This document shows, piece by piece, positions 39,671-49,242 of a stretch of 64,000 nucleotides of DNA. This stretch comes from JAISGQ01 sp045536305. GTDB lineage: Bacteria; Bacillota; Clostridia; Oscillospirales; Acutalibacteraceae. The position numbers and the translations under genes are program-made. The stretch covers positions 1 to 64,000 of the forward strand of contig JAZSNH010000089.1 of assembly GCA_045536305.1 (NCBI GenBank), read 5' to 3'. The notes beneath the pieces are model-generated. The model worked only from the letters and a program-made list of their open reading frames with translations. It had not been told where the DNA came from and searched no databases. Numbering within the stretch: position 1 is the first letter of the stretch; every line of letters starts with the position of its first letter.

Positions 39671-40357
39671 ATGCGTTACAGTTATCTTTTTTTCGATGCT
39701 GATGAAACTCTCTATGATTTTAAGCATTCTGAGAAAACTGCTTTTTTCAGAGCCTTTGAATCTTTTGGTTTAACATGTGAAGAAAAATGGGAAAAGGTGT
39801 ATTCGGAGATCAACAGGAAGTACTGGCTTAAATACAATAAGGGCAAGGTAACAAAGGATGAGCTTATGAGGGGAAGGTTTGCAGATCTCCTTAAAAAAAT
39901 GAAAATAAGGCTTGACCCTGCAGAGCTTAATAACCGTTACAGAGAAAAGCTCGGAGAAGACGCAGCGCTCCTTCCTGATGCTTACGAAGTAATCAATAAA
40001 CTCTCCCAAAAATATAAACTTGTAATGATCACAAACGGGTTTGAAAAACAGCAGCAGTCGCGATTTATTCTTTCGGGAATATCCGAGTGTTTTGAAGGCT
40101 GCTATACATCAGACAAAATAGGAGTCGCAAAACCTTCGAAAGAATATTTTGACAAGGTTATTTCTGCAGTAGGTATCGAAGACAGATCAAAAATACTTAT
40201 AATCGGCGATTCGCTTTCCTCGGATATTGAGGGAGGGAATAATGCCGGAATCGATGTTTGCTGGTTTAATCCGAATGGCAAAAAGAGACCTAAAAAATAT
40301 AAAATTGACTTTGAAATTAAACGGCTTACCGAGCTGTATGAAATATTAAGTGTATAG
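39671..40357 (+). CDS. HAD hydrolase, YjjG/YfnB-type nucleotidase
   Basis: This 228-residue protein begins MRYSYLFFDADETLYDFKHS. HAD motif I is DADET (nucleophile Asp9), motif II 'MITNGF' (Thr), motif III Lys in 'KIGVAKPSKEYF' and motif IV 'ILIIGDSLSSDIEGGNNAG' with Asp pair. The cap is helical (C1). 'LFDADETLYDF' and 'TNGFEKQQQSRF' are typical of the YjjG family, house-cleaning 5'-nucleotidases that remove non-canonical pyrimidine nucleotides. It sits between ylbF and mutS, so a nucleotide-pool sanitising role would fit its repair neighbours. Substrate not proven. Confidence 0.85.
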   Translation: MRYSYLFFDADETLYDFKHSEKTAFFRAFESFGLTCEEKWEKVYSEINRKYWLKYNKGKVTKDELMRGRFADLLKKMKIRLDPAELNNRYREKLGEDAALLPDAYEVINKLSQKYKLVMITNGFEKQQQSRFILSGISECFEGCYTSDKIGVAKPSKEYFDKVISAVGIEDRSKILIIGDSLSSDIEGGNNAGIDVCWFNPNGKKRPKKYKIDFEIKRLTELYEILSV

Positions 40358-40368
40358 GAGTGAAGGTC

Positions 40369-42966
40369 GTGGGCGAACTTTCACCAATGATGAGACAATA
40401 TCTGTCAATTAAAGAAGAAAATCCCGAGGCTCTGCTTTTTTTTCGTCTCGGTGATTTTTATGAGCTGTTTTTTGAGGATGCAAAAATAGTTTCCAAGGAA
40501 TTGGATCTTGTTCTGACAGGCAGAGACTGCGGACTGGAGGAACGTGCGCCTATGTGCGGCGTGCCGTTTCATTCCTATGAGGGTTATGTTGCAAAGCTTG
40601 TTGCAAGAGGCTTTAAAATTGCAATATGCGAGCAGACGGAAGATCCCGCACAGGCAAAAGGTTTAGTTCGCAGAGAGGTAATTCGTGTTATAACACCGGG
40701 TACGATAGTTGAAAGCTATATGCTTGACGAGGGAAGAAACAATTATCTTGCTGTTATAAATCTTGATGAAAACGGATGCGGACTTTGCTTTGCCGATGTT
40801 TCTACCGGTGAGATAGATATCACTGAGCTTCCTCAAAATTCTGACAGTGAAATAAATGCGGAGCTTTCAAGATTTTTGCCAAGCGAGCTTCTTGTCAGCG
40901 GCGATGTTTTCAATAATGCGGCTATCAGTGAGCACATAAAAAACAGACTTCAGATCGAAAGCGTTGATGAGGCGGATTTCAGCCTTGAAATGGTAGAATG
41001 TACAAGCATATTAGCATCTCAGTTTTCCTCTGAAGCAATCGAAGAAACAAAGCTTGCAGAAAGACCCCACGCCGCAAAGGCTGTATGTGCGCTTTTAGGC
41101 TATCTTAAAAAGACACAGAAAAGCGGACTCGAAAGAATAAATACTCTCAGATATTACGAGGGCGAGCAATACATGAAGCTCGATCCGTCTACAAAACGGA
41201 ATCTGGAGCTTACCGAAACCATGCGCTCGCGAGAGAAAAAGGGCTCGCTCCTTGGAGTGCTGGACAGAACAAAGACTGCAATGGGTAAACGCCTTATGCG
41301 TTCCTGGATGGAAAGACCGCTTTTAAATCCTGCGAGGATACATGCAAGACTTAATGCTGTAGAGATGCTGTCCTCCGATTCGATGCTGAGAACAGATTGC
41401 ATAGAAGCACTCAATGGTATTTGCGATATAGAAAGGCTTATTACAAAGATAGTATACGGTTCAGCAAATGCACGCGATCTTCGTGCGCTTGCAGGCGCAC
41501 TCGGTTCTATGCCGGAAATAAAAAATCTGCTTTCGGAAATACGTACGGCAGAACTGAAAAATATATACAATGAGATTGATTTATTGGAAGATATTAGAAA
41601 TCTTATTGATGTATCGATAAATGAAGAGCCTCCTGCCACGGTTCGTGAGGGGAATCTTATTAAAAACGGTTATAACACCGAAATAGACGAGCTTCGATAT
41701 ACCATGTCAAGTGAAAAGGAAATACTTGCTTCGGTTGAGGCAAAGGAAAGAGAGGCAACAGGTATACCAAAGCTTAAGATAGGCTATAATCGTGTTTTCG
41801 GATATTATATTGAGGTTACGAATTCTTATAAAAATCAGGTGCCTGAGACCTACATAAGAAAACAGACACTTGCAAACTGCGAGCGATATATCACAGGTGA
41901 GCTTAAGGAAATAGAAGGCAGAGTTCTGGGAGCAAATGACAGGCTTTTAAAGCTTGAATATGCAATATTTGATGAGATACGAAGAAATGTGGCTGCTGCT
42001 CATGATAGAGTACAAAGTACAGCTGCTGCAATTGCCAAGCTAGACGTTTATTGTTCCTTTGCAGAGGTTTCTTGCAGAAATAACTATTGCAGACCCAATG
42101 TCAATGACAGCGGAAACATAATCTTAAGAGCAAGCAGACATCCGGTAGTAGAAGAATTAAACAGCAGAAGTTTTGTTCCGAACGATGTTACACTTGATAA
42201 AAAAGATAACCGCATTGCAATTATTACAGGACCTAATATGGCCGGTAAATCTACTTATATGCGGCAGGTTGCACTTATTGTCTACATGGCGCAGATAGGC
42301 TGTTATGTGCCTGCCGAAAGTGCGGAAATCGGTATTGTTGACAGCATTTTTACACGTGTTGGTGCTTCTGATGATCTTGCGTCCGGTCAATCGACATTTA
42401 TGGTCGAAATGAATGAGGTGTCTTATATACTTAAGAATGCAACCTCGTCAAGCCTGCTTATTCTTGATGAAATTGGCAGAGGTACATCTACTTTTGACGG
42501 AATGAGCATTGCAAGGGCTGTTTTGGAATATGTGGCAGATAAGAGAAAGCTTGGCGCAAAGGCTTTGTTTGCGACTCATTATCATGAGCTTACCGCACTC
42601 GAGGAAACACTGCAGGGAGTAAAAAATTATAATATAGCCGTAAAAAAACATGGCGATGATATCACTTTCCTGAGAATGATAGTTCGAGGCGGTGCTGATG
42701 ACAGCTACGGCATTGAGGTCGCCAAGCTTGCGGGTATTCCCGATTGGGTTATTAAAAGAGCGAAAGATGTTCTTGCACAGCTTGAATCGGGAAAGCTTGA
42801 GGCTCCTAAAGTAAAGATAAAGCAAAGCAGCGATCAGATGTTTATTCCAATGACTCCGCCCGAAGAAACAGAGGCGATAAGAAGGATAAAGAGTATTGAT
42901 ATAAACACTCTTACACCGATAGAAGCACTTACAACACTTAATGATCTTATTAAGCTTTTGCAGTAA
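40369..42966 (+). CDS. mutS: DNA mismatch repair protein MutS
   Basis: The start GTG 40369 (MGELSPMMRQYLSIKEENPE) is eight bases after AGGAG; GTG 40360 overlaps that site. The protein has 865 residues. The mismatch-binding domain shows 'LFFRLGDFYELFFEDA' (F-x-E motif). A connector, lever ('KRNLELTETMRSREKKGSLL') and clamp follow, then the ATPase with 'GPNMAGKSTYMRQ' (Walker A), 'DEIGRGTSTFDGMSIA' (Walker B/D-loop) and 'FATHYHELT'. The C-terminal region contains the helix-turn-helix dimer part. Full length and all motifs intact, so mismatch repair is expected to work. Followed 12 bases later by mutL. Confidence 0.98.
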   Translation: MGELSPMMRQYLSIKEENPEALLFFRLGDFYELFFEDAKIVSKELDLVLTGRDCGLEERAPMCGVPFHSYEGYVAKLVARGFKIAICEQTEDPAQAKGLVRREVIRVITPGTIVESYMLDEGRNNYLAVINLDENGCGLCFADVSTGEIDITELPQNSDSEINAELSRFLPSELLVSGDVFNNAAISEHIKNRLQIESVDEADFSLEMVECTSILASQFSSEAIEETKLAERPHAAKAVCALLGYLKKTQKSGLERINTLRYYEGEQYMKLDPSTKRNLELTETMRSREKKGSLLGVLDRTKTAMGKRLMRSWMERPLLNPARIHARLNAVEMLSSDSMLRTDCIEALNGICDIERLITKIVYGSANARDLRALAGALGSMPEIKNLLSEIRTAELKNIYNEIDLLEDIRNLIDVSINEEPPATVREGNLIKNGYNTEIDELRYTMSSEKEILASVEAKEREATGIPKLKIGYNRVFGYYIEVTNSYKNQVPETYIRKQTLANCERYITGELKEIEGRVLGANDRLLKLEYAIFDEIRRNVAAAHDRVQSTAAAIAKLDVYCSFAEVSCRNNYCRPNVNDSGNIILRASRHPVVEELNSRSFVPNDVTLDKKDNRIAIITGPNMAGKSTYMRQVALIVYMAQIGCYVPAESAEIGIVDSIFTRVGASDDLASGQSTFMVEMNEVSYILKNATSSSLLILDEIGRGTSTFDGMSIARAVLEYVADKRKLGAKALFATHYHELTALEETLQGVKNYNIAVKKHGDDITFLRMIVRGGADDSYGIEVAKLAGIPDWVIKRAKDVLAQLESGKLEAPKVKIKQSSDQMFIPMTPPEETEAIRRIKSIDINTLTPIEALTTLNDLIKLLQ

Positions 42967-42978
42967 AAAGGTGGTTTT

Positions 42979-44964
42979 ATGCCTAAGGTAAAACTTCTCG
43001 ATAAACATACGGCCGAACTTATTGCGGCAGGCGAAGTTGTCGAACGCCCTTCGTCCGTAATAAAGGAGCTGGTTGAAAACTCAATAGATGCCGGAGCAAC
43101 ATCAATTACGGTCGAAATCAAGCGCGGCGGTGTTGAAATGCTTCGCATCACAGATAATGGCTGCGGTATTTCCTCACAGGATGTTCCCACGGCGTTTCTT
43201 CGTCATGCAACAAGCAAGATAACAACGGGAGCTGATCTGGAGGCGATTTCAACACTGGGCTTCAGGGGAGAGGCACTAGCTTCTATTGCGGCTGTATGCA
43301 GGGTTGAGCTTGTTACAAAATCCGCAGATGAATCGGTCGGAGTTCGGTATCTTATCGAGGGCGGAGAAGAAATTTTAAATGAAGAAACCGCATGCGCGGT
43401 AGGCACTACAATTATTGTAAAGGATATTTTTTACAATACACCTGCTCGAATGAAGTTTTTGAAAAAGGATGTTGCAGAAGGAAATGCATGTGCGTCCGCA
43501 ATAGACAGAATAGCTTTGTCGCATCCTGAAATAGCATTTACTTTTATTCGTGACGGCAAGGAGTGTCTTCGCACTCCGGGTGACGGAAAGCAGCTTTCTG
43601 CAATACGTGCTGTTTACGGCAAGGAATTTGCCTCAGGACTTATTCCTGTAAATTATTCTCTGAATAATGTATCTGTAGAAGGTTATGTTTCAAAGCCCGT
43701 AAATGCACGACCGAACATGAGTATGCAGATATTTTTCATAAACGGAAGGTATGTAAAAAGCAAGACCATGCAGGCCGCACTGGAAGAAGCCTGCAAAGGA
43801 TCTGTAATGATAGGCAAACATCCTGCGTGTGTTTTATCGGTTAAAATATCCTGCGCCGCTGTGGACGTAAATGTTCATCCTGCAAAGCTTGAGGTGCGTT
43901 TTACCAATGAACGGCCGGTTTTCGACTGTGTTTACTGGGGTGTAAAAAATTCTCTTTCGCAAAATGATGAAAGAAAAGAAATGAAATTACCTGAAAAAAG
44001 CCCTGTCAGCGTGCGTTCGCCGCTTCCTGCAGAACTGACAAATGCAGTGCAGACGAATGTTTTCGGACCGAGCACGGATGTAAATTCAGATGCAAAAAAA
44101 ACGCTGCATGAAGCAAAAAGTAAAATAATTGAGACTGTACCGGAAAATATGCTTAACAAGGAATCCTCCGGGGTGTTTCTCGGAGATTCTGCGATTCATA
44201 TCGTAAAACCAACACAATCGCATGTTTTGCCTAAATTTACGTCAATTGATATTTTCCCCGAACGAAAAACAGAGAAGCCTGAAGCGATAGCTGTACCGAT
44301 AAAAGAAGAATTTGAGGAAGAAATCATCGATATTATTCCTGAGCGAAAAACCGCAAACGACAATGAAACAACTTTAGAAAACAGCAATTTTTCAATGCCT
44401 GATTATAAAATTATCGGTGAAGTTTTTAATACGTATATAATCATCGAGTCAGACAAACAACTGATCTACATAGATAAGCATGCTGCACATGAGCGACTCA
44501 AATATAAAAAGCTCATGGAAGGAAGGCATGATCCCGCGTCACAGCTTTTGACGATTCCGCTGACTGTCACGCTTGAAAAAATGCATTATAATGCTGTGCT
44601 TGAAAATATAGACCTGCTTGCACAGGCAGGTTTCGAGATCGATGATTTCGGAATAGGCACTGTTGTTGTAAGAGCTGTTCCTGTTTATCTCGTAGGCTCG
44701 GATATTGCGAATGCTGTAATGGAGATCGCAGGGAATTTCGGAAATAAAGCTGATGCAACAATGACGGCAAAAACTGACAGAATGTTTCAGACCATTGCGT
44801 GCAAATCGGCGATTAAAGCAGGTGACGATACAAATGCAGATGAGCTCGCTCAGCTTGTACTTGAGCTTATAGCAAATCCCGATGTGCGTTATTGCCCGCA
44901 CGGTAGACCGATATGGATCACCTTAAAAAAGAGTGAAATTGAGAAAAATTTTGGCAGAGTGTGA
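42979..44964 (+). CDS. mutL: DNA mismatch repair protein MutL
   Basis: This 661-residue protein has a GHKL ATPase domain: 'AAGEVVERPSSVIKELVENS', 'DAGATSITVEI', 'ITDNGCGI', 'RHATSKI' and 'LGFRGEALASI'. A long low-complexity linker (about 330-460) follows, then a C-terminal dimerisation/endonuclease domain (about 465-660). Endonuclease motifs: DKHAAHERLKYK (usual DQHAxxExxxxE; first Asp and first Glu kept, Gln to Lys and the last Glu to Lys), 'ACKSAIKAGD' and 'CPHGRP'. It works with MutS as nicking endonuclease in organisms without MutH. The GTG/ATG overlap with miaA indicates coupling. Confidence 0.97.
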   Translation: MPKVKLLDKHTAELIAAGEVVERPSSVIKELVENSIDAGATSITVEIKRGGVEMLRITDNGCGISSQDVPTAFLRHATSKITTGADLEAISTLGFRGEALASIAAVCRVELVTKSADESVGVRYLIEGGEEILNEETACAVGTTIIVKDIFYNTPARMKFLKKDVAEGNACASAIDRIALSHPEIAFTFIRDGKECLRTPGDGKQLSAIRAVYGKEFASGLIPVNYSLNNVSVEGYVSKPVNARPNMSMQIFFINGRYVKSKTMQAALEEACKGSVMIGKHPACVLSVKISCAAVDVNVHPAKLEVRFTNERPVFDCVYWGVKNSLSQNDERKEMKLPEKSPVSVRSPLPAELTNAVQTNVFGPSTDVNSDAKKTLHEAKSKIIETVPENMLNKESSGVFLGDSAIHIVKPTQSHVLPKFTSIDIFPERKTEKPEAIAVPIKEEFEEEIIDIIPERKTANDNETTLENSNFSMPDYKIIGEVFNTYIIIESDKQLIYIDKHAAHERLKYKKLMEGRHDPASQLLTIPLTVTLEKMHYNAVLENIDLLAQAGFEIDDFGIGTVVVRAVPVYLVGSDIANAVMEIAGNFGNKADATMTAKTDRMFQTIACKSAIKAGDDTNADELAQLVLELIANPDVRYCPHGRPIWITLKKSEIEKNFGRV

Positions 44965-44966
44965 TT

Positions 44967-45926
44967 ATGAGTAATGAGAAGATAAAACTGCTCGCAGTTG
45001 TTGGCCCTACCGCATCGGGAAAGACAGCTCTTGCCGTTGAACTTGCAAAGAAATTTAACGGTGAAGTGGTTTCTTGTGATTCAATGCAGATATATAAGGG
45101 AATGGAGGTTGCCACTGCAGCTCCTACCGAAGAGGAACAGAGTGATGTTAAGCATTATATGGTCGGCTGTGTCGATCCGACCGAACAATTTTCGGTGTCT
45201 CGTTATTGTGAAATGGCACATCATTGCATAGAGGATATATGCATCAAGGGCAAGCTTCCTATTCTATGCGGCGGTACCGGTCTTTACTTTTCTTCGCTTG
45301 TAGATGATCTTGAGTTTGTTGATGCACCCTCAGACGAAAAGCTGCGCTCAAAGCTGTATGAGCGTGCGGAAAAAGAAGGAGGAGAAAGACTGCTCTGCGA
45401 ACTTGGGCAGATAGATCCTGAAACAGCAGAACGTCTTCACCCTAATAATATATCGCGAATTGTACGCGCACTCGAAATTTATATGGTGAGCGGAATTACT
45501 TTGTCAGAGCAGAACAAAAGGTCGAGAAATAAAGAAAGCAGATATGATATGCTGGCATTTGGAATAAATTACGCAAACAGAGAGGATCTTTATAGAAGAA
45601 TTGATAAAAGAGTAGACATAATGCTTCAAAAAGGCTTGATTGCTGAGGCTCGTATGGCTTATAATATCAATGGCAAAACCTCGGTACAGGCAATCGGCCA
45701 TAAAGAATTATGGAAATACTTTGAGGGTGAACAAAGCTTTGATGAAGCTGTTGATTTATTAAAGCGTCAGACTCGCAGATACGCAAAACGTCAGCTTACC
45801 TGGTTTCGCCGCGATGATAGAATAATATGGCTTGATGCATCCGATAACCCTGATTCGTGCGTTTTTGCGGAAAAGGCTGTCGGTTTCATCGAACCGTGGC
45901 TGAGAGGGGAGCATAAAAATGAGTGA
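44967..45926 (+). CDS. miaA: tRNA dimethylallyltransferase
   Basis: The start ATG 44967 (MSNEKIKLLAVVGPTASGKT) is preferred over an in-frame GTG at 44961. This 319-residue enzyme transfers a dimethylallyl group to A37 of tRNAs reading UNN codons, and its product is the substrate of MiaB. Motifs: P-loop 'GPTASGKTALAVEL', 'VSCDSMQIYKGMEVATAAPT', 'LPILCGGTGLYFSSL' and 'RQTRRYAKRQLTWFRRD'. Length is normal. The stop overlaps the following HlyD-like gene by eight bases. This completes the miaB-mutSL-miaA block. Confidence 0.97.
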   Translation: MSNEKIKLLAVVGPTASGKTALAVELAKKFNGEVVSCDSMQIYKGMEVATAAPTEEEQSDVKHYMVGCVDPTEQFSVSRYCEMAHHCIEDICIKGKLPILCGGTGLYFSSLVDDLEFVDAPSDEKLRSKLYERAEKEGGERLLCELGQIDPETAERLHPNNISRIVRALEIYMVSGITLSEQNKRSRNKESRYDMLAFGINYANREDLYRRIDKRVDIMLQKGLIAEARMAYNINGKTSVQAIGHKELWKYFEGEQSFDEAVDLLKRQTRRYAKRQLTWFRRDDRIIWLDASDNPDSCVFAEKAVGFIEPWLRGEHKNE

Positions 45927-47268
45927 AAAAAGAAAAATTACAGATATCAAAATCCCGGCAAATGTTATTAAAATAATTAAAGGTAGCTTTATTGCGATAA
46001 TAGGCATTCTGTTGATTTTTTATTTTGTATATCAGCTTTATCAGCGTACATATACAAAAATCGTCACCGAGCAGGCACTCAGTCTTGTTTATGGCGATGA
46101 GATAGAATCGGTCGGAATAACTGTCAGAGATGAAACGCTGATAAAAAACGAGCATAACGGTGTTGTTGTTCCAACTGTTGCTGAAGGCGGAAAGGTATCC
46201 ATGGGTCAAACGATAGCCTATGTATTCAAAACTGCCGAAGATGCAAATGCATACAGCAGAATAAATGAAATCGATAAACAGATCGCAGAATTTAAGAGTA
46301 TGGAAACTGCAAAGGAGAAGTATTCATCGGTTGACAAGCTCCTTAATGAACGAATAAATTATCTTTCTGAAGCTGTCAGCAAAGGTGAACTTGAAAAGAT
46401 TGATGACATTCGCGCTGAGATAACATATCTGCTCAACAAACGGCAGATATACATGAATAAGGTTGAAAATTTTAACAACAGAATAGAACAGCTTGAAGCG
46501 GAGAAAAGCTCGCTTGAGGCAAGATTTAATGTTGTACCGCAGATTGTAAAATCAAATCATGCAGGCTATTTTGTAAGCTCGGTTGACGGCTATGAAGATG
46601 ATCTGAAAACAGAAAATTCAAAGAGCCTGACTGCTGATGATATTGATAATTTACTTGATTCCATAACCGAAAAAAACGTAACGGGATATATCGGCAAGAT
46701 TGCAGATGATTATAAATGGCACATGATCAGTGCTGTTTCGGCAGAGGACGCAGCGAGACTGTCTGTGGGAAAAACATATACAATAAAGCTTCCTTATGCT
46801 GAGGTTGGAAGTGTGAGAGCTTCGCTTGAATCTATAAACATTACCGAAGGTGAAGATAGGGCGGTTGTGCTTTTTACATGCAATTATCTGCTCGATGAGC
46901 TTGCGTCGATCAGGACACAGCCTATCGTTATTCAGGTGAGAAGCTATGAAGGTATAGGCATAAAAACCGATGCATTACGTACGCAGACGGTAAAAAAAGA
47001 ATTGATGGTTTCCGCTTCAGACGCACATATATATAATGTCCCTGTAAGCGGTACAGACGATGTTGTGGTCGAATACAGCGAAGAGCAGGTTGGCGTATAT
47101 GTTCTCTGGGGCACCGAAGTTGTGTTCAGATGGGTTGATATATTGTATTCGCGCGACGGAATAACTGTCGTAAAAAGCAATACGACAAATAATCGATATT
47201 TAAAGCTGTATGATGATGTTATTGTTGAAGGAAGGGATCTGTATGATGGAAAGATCGTTAACAATTGA
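45919..47268 (+). CDS. HlyD-like membrane protein of the division cluster
   Basis: This 449-residue protein has one N-terminal membrane helix (about 20-45, 'IKGSFIAIIGILLIFYFVYQ'), then the lipoyl-like half 'NEHNGVVVPTVAEGGKVSMG' (about 76-96). A coiled coil (about 110-205) follows, then a second lipoyl-like half ('VVPQIVKSNHAGYFVSSVDG') and beta-barrel regions. That is the plan of HlyD/RND-type adaptor proteins. No ABC or other pump partner is adjacent. It lies between miaA and the yggS-sepF-ylmH-divIVA cluster, with overlaps on both sides, so it may belong to envelope or division work. The ylmG (YggT) gene usual between sepF and ylmH is absent. Confidence 0.75.
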   Translation: MSEKRKITDIKIPANVIKIIKGSFIAIIGILLIFYFVYQLYQRTYTKIVTEQALSLVYGDEIESVGITVRDETLIKNEHNGVVVPTVAEGGKVSMGQTIAYVFKTAEDANAYSRINEIDKQIAEFKSMETAKEKYSSVDKLLNERINYLSEAVSKGELEKIDDIRAEITYLLNKRQIYMNKVENFNNRIEQLEAEKSSLEARFNVVPQIVKSNHAGYFVSSVDGYEDDLKTENSKSLTADDIDNLLDSITEKNVTGYIGKIADDYKWHMISAVSAEDAARLSVGKTYTIKLPYAEVGSVRASLESINITEGEDRAVVLFTCNYLLDELASIRTQPIVIQVRSYEGIGIKTDALRTQTVKKELMVSASDAHIYNVPVSGTDDVVVEYSEEQVGVYVLWGTEVVFRWVDILYSRDGITVVKSNTTNNRYLKLYDDVIVEGRDLYDGKIVNN

Positions 47269-47974
47269 CGAGTGGAAGCTTTCGGTCGAAAATAATTTAA
47301 ATGATATTCGAAATAATATTAAGGCAGCAGCAATGAGAGCCGGCAGGGATCCTTCTGAGATAAGACTTATGGCGGTTACAAAAACGGTACCTGTCGAGAT
47401 AATCAACCACGCGATAGATCTCGGGGTTGATTTTATAGGTGAAAATAGGGTACAGGAGCTCAATTCAAAATTCGATGACCTTAAAAAGGATAATCTTACG
47501 ATTCATCTTATCGGTTCACTGCAGACAAACAAGGTAAAACAGGTCGTCGGCAAAGTTTCTGTGATAGAATCTGTTGATTCCTTAAGGCTTGCCAAAGAAA
47601 TTTCTAGGCAGTCGAAATTGCTTGGAATAAATACAGAGATTTTAGTTGAGGTAAACGTTGGAAACGAGGAGAGCAAGGGCGGTGTAAGCCCTGATGAAAC
47701 AGAAGAACTGATAAAAGAAATCAGCTTGCTCGACTCAATTTGCGTTTGCGGGTTAATGACAATTCCCCCGTTTGACGTTGATTCTGAAAAAACAAGACAA
47801 TTTTTTAAAGAAATATACAATCTGTTCATTGACATTAAGGATAAAAACAAAGATAATAGTAATGTTAAGATGAAATATATTTCTATGGGTATGTCATCCG
47901 ATTATGAAATAGCGATAGAAGAAGGCGCCAATATAGTGCGCGTAGGGTCTGCACTTTTCGGTGCAAGAAATTAA
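47243..47974 (+). CDS. yggS: YggS-family pyridoxal phosphate homeostasis protein
   Basis: The start is ATG 47243 (MMERSLTIDEWKLSVENNL), six bases after GGAAGGG and inside the end of the preceding gene. The earlier start at 47210 is rejected. This 243-residue TIM-barrel protein binds PLP through the Lys in 'LMAVTKTVPVEIINHAI' (VxKxx). Other motifs are 'FIGENRVQEL', 'HLIGSLQTNKVKQVVG', 'VNVGNEESKGG' and 'YISMGMSSDYEIAIEEGAN' (S-MGMS-D). It keeps PLP balance in the cell and is typically found in the sepF/ylm cluster of Gram-positives. Fully conserved. Confidence 0.94.
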   Translation: MMERSLTIDEWKLSVENNLNDIRNNIKAAAMRAGRDPSEIRLMAVTKTVPVEIINHAIDLGVDFIGENRVQELNSKFDDLKKDNLTIHLIGSLQTNKVKQVVGKVSVIESVDSLRLAKEISRQSKLLGINTEILVEVNVGNEESKGGVSPDETEELIKEISLLDSICVCGLMTIPPFDVDSEKTRQFFKEIYNLFIDIKDKNKDNSNVKMKYISMGMSSDYEIAIEEGANIVRVGSALFGARN

Positions 47975-47986
47975 GGAGGAAATAAC

Positions 47987-48457
47987 ATGGGAATCAAGGA
48001 CGCTTTTAAAAATTTTACAGGCAGATTTTCAAATGCAGCACCCGACTACGATGATTATGACGATTACGAAGATTTCGATGAAGAAGAAAATTATTACGAA
48101 GAGGAACCGCTTCCGGAAAGAACAATAAAAGCAACAAGAATAGAATCTAACAATAAAGTTGTAAGCATACATACCACAGCACAATTGAATGTTGTTGTAT
48201 TTCATCCGGAAAATTCTTCTGATGCATTTGCTATTGCTGAGTGCCTTATGGAGAAAAATACCGTTGTACTAAACCTTGAAAATACCAATAAGGACGTATA
48301 TCGTCGTGTTGTGGATTTCCTCAGTGGTGTCGCATACGCAAACGGAGGACAGATCAAGAGCATTGCTAAGAGAACATATATAATCACACCTTATAATGTC
48401 GGAATTACCGGCGCAGAGGTAATTGACGAGCTTGAAAATAACGGAGTATTCTTTTAA
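47987..48457 (+). CDS. sepF: Cell division protein SepF
   Basis: This 156-residue protein has an N-terminal membrane-binding amphipathic start 'MGIKDAFKNFTGRF', then a very acidic Asp/Tyr/Glu linker (about 18-45), and a C-terminal SepF domain: 'HPENSSDAFAIAECLMEKNT', 'VVLNLENTNKDVYRRVVDFL' and 'SGVAYANGGQIKSIAKRTYI'. SepF anchors FtsZ filaments to the membrane and shapes the septum. Its position after yggS and before ylmH matches B. subtilis, except that ylmG is missing. The AAGGAGG site lies 12 bases after yggS. Confidence 0.96.
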   Translation: MGIKDAFKNFTGRFSNAAPDYDDYDDYEDFDEEENYYEEEPLPERTIKATRIESNNKVVSIHTTAQLNVVVFHPENSSDAFAIAECLMEKNTVVLNLENTNKDVYRRVVDFLSGVAYANGGQIKSIAKRTYIITPYNVGITGAEVIDELENNGVFF

Positions 48458-49221
48458 TGCCGTTATTTCATGAAACAGAAGAAGGAAAACTTCTTGATGC
48501 CAGACTGCAGGATGCTGTATACCTTGCAGACAAACGGAATACGCCGCAGTTTACAAACTTTCTTGATGAACGCGAATCTAATTATGTAAGGGACAGATTA
48601 AAAAACAACAGATCTGTCGAAATTTCTTTCTGGGGCGGATTTGACAAATCAGAAAGAGTGTGTGCCGGTATTTTTCCTTATGGGCAAGATTCGTGTGCTG
48701 ATGAATTTGATATTTCGGCGATAACCGCAAGGTACAGAAAAGATACTTCTCTGACACATAGGGACTTTTTGGGAACCCTTATGTCTCTTGGTCTAAAGCG
48801 TGAAGTTATTGGTGATATTCTCGTTGAGGAAGGACGCTGTGTTTTCTTTGTGAAGCGAGATATTGAGCAATATATCACAGAACAGCTTTTTAAGGTCGGA
48901 GGCGAAGGAGTTTTACTGAGTGTCGGATTTGAACATCCGCTTCCGGAAGGCGCAAGGTTTGATAATATTTCAGCAACTGTTGCATCGGGAAGACTGGACT
49001 GTGTTGTAAAGGCATTGACAAACACAGGCAGAGACTCGGCAGCTGCGTTGATAAAATCGGGAAGAGTGACTCTTAATTTTGTTGAAGAGTATTCCAATTC
49101 GGCATCTGTTTCGGACGGAGCAAAGATATCGATTCGCGGATACGGAAAGTATATAATAGATCAGATCGGACCAAAGACGCGCAAGGGACGTCTCAGTCTT
49201 AAGGCGCGAAAGTATATTTAA
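48457..49221 (+). CDS. ylmH: YlmH-family RNA-binding S4 domain protein
   Basis: This 254-residue protein has an N-terminal part with 'RNTPQFTNFLDERESNYVRD' (FTxFL-x-P/E), a middle domain with 'RDFLGTLMSLGLKREVIGDI' (H-RD-LG--M-LG--R---GDI), and a C-terminal S4 RNA-binding domain (about 180-254; 'RLDCVVKALTNTGRDSAAAL', 'GDGAKISIRGYGKYII'-like text). YlmH rescues stalled 50S-nascent chain complexes in B. subtilis. Its ATG overlaps the sepF stop by one base (TAATG). The family is certain and the length normal. Confidence 0.93.
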   Translation: MPLFHETEEGKLLDARLQDAVYLADKRNTPQFTNFLDERESNYVRDRLKNNRSVEISFWGGFDKSERVCAGIFPYGQDSCADEFDISAITARYRKDTSLTHRDFLGTLMSLGLKREVIGDILVEEGRCVFFVKRDIEQYITEQLFKVGGEGVLLSVGFEHPLPEGARFDNISATVASGRLDCVVKALTNTGRDSAAALIKSGRVTLNFVEEYSNSASVSDGAKISIRGYGKYIIDQIGPKTRKGRLSLKARKYI

Positions 49222-49242
49222 GTTTTGGGAGGTTAAGACATT

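Noticed and set aside
42448..43008. Long antisense frames over mutS, mutL and the transketolase genes
   Set aside because: They are opposite-strand shadows of strongly conserved genes with no ribosome sites or recognisable products.
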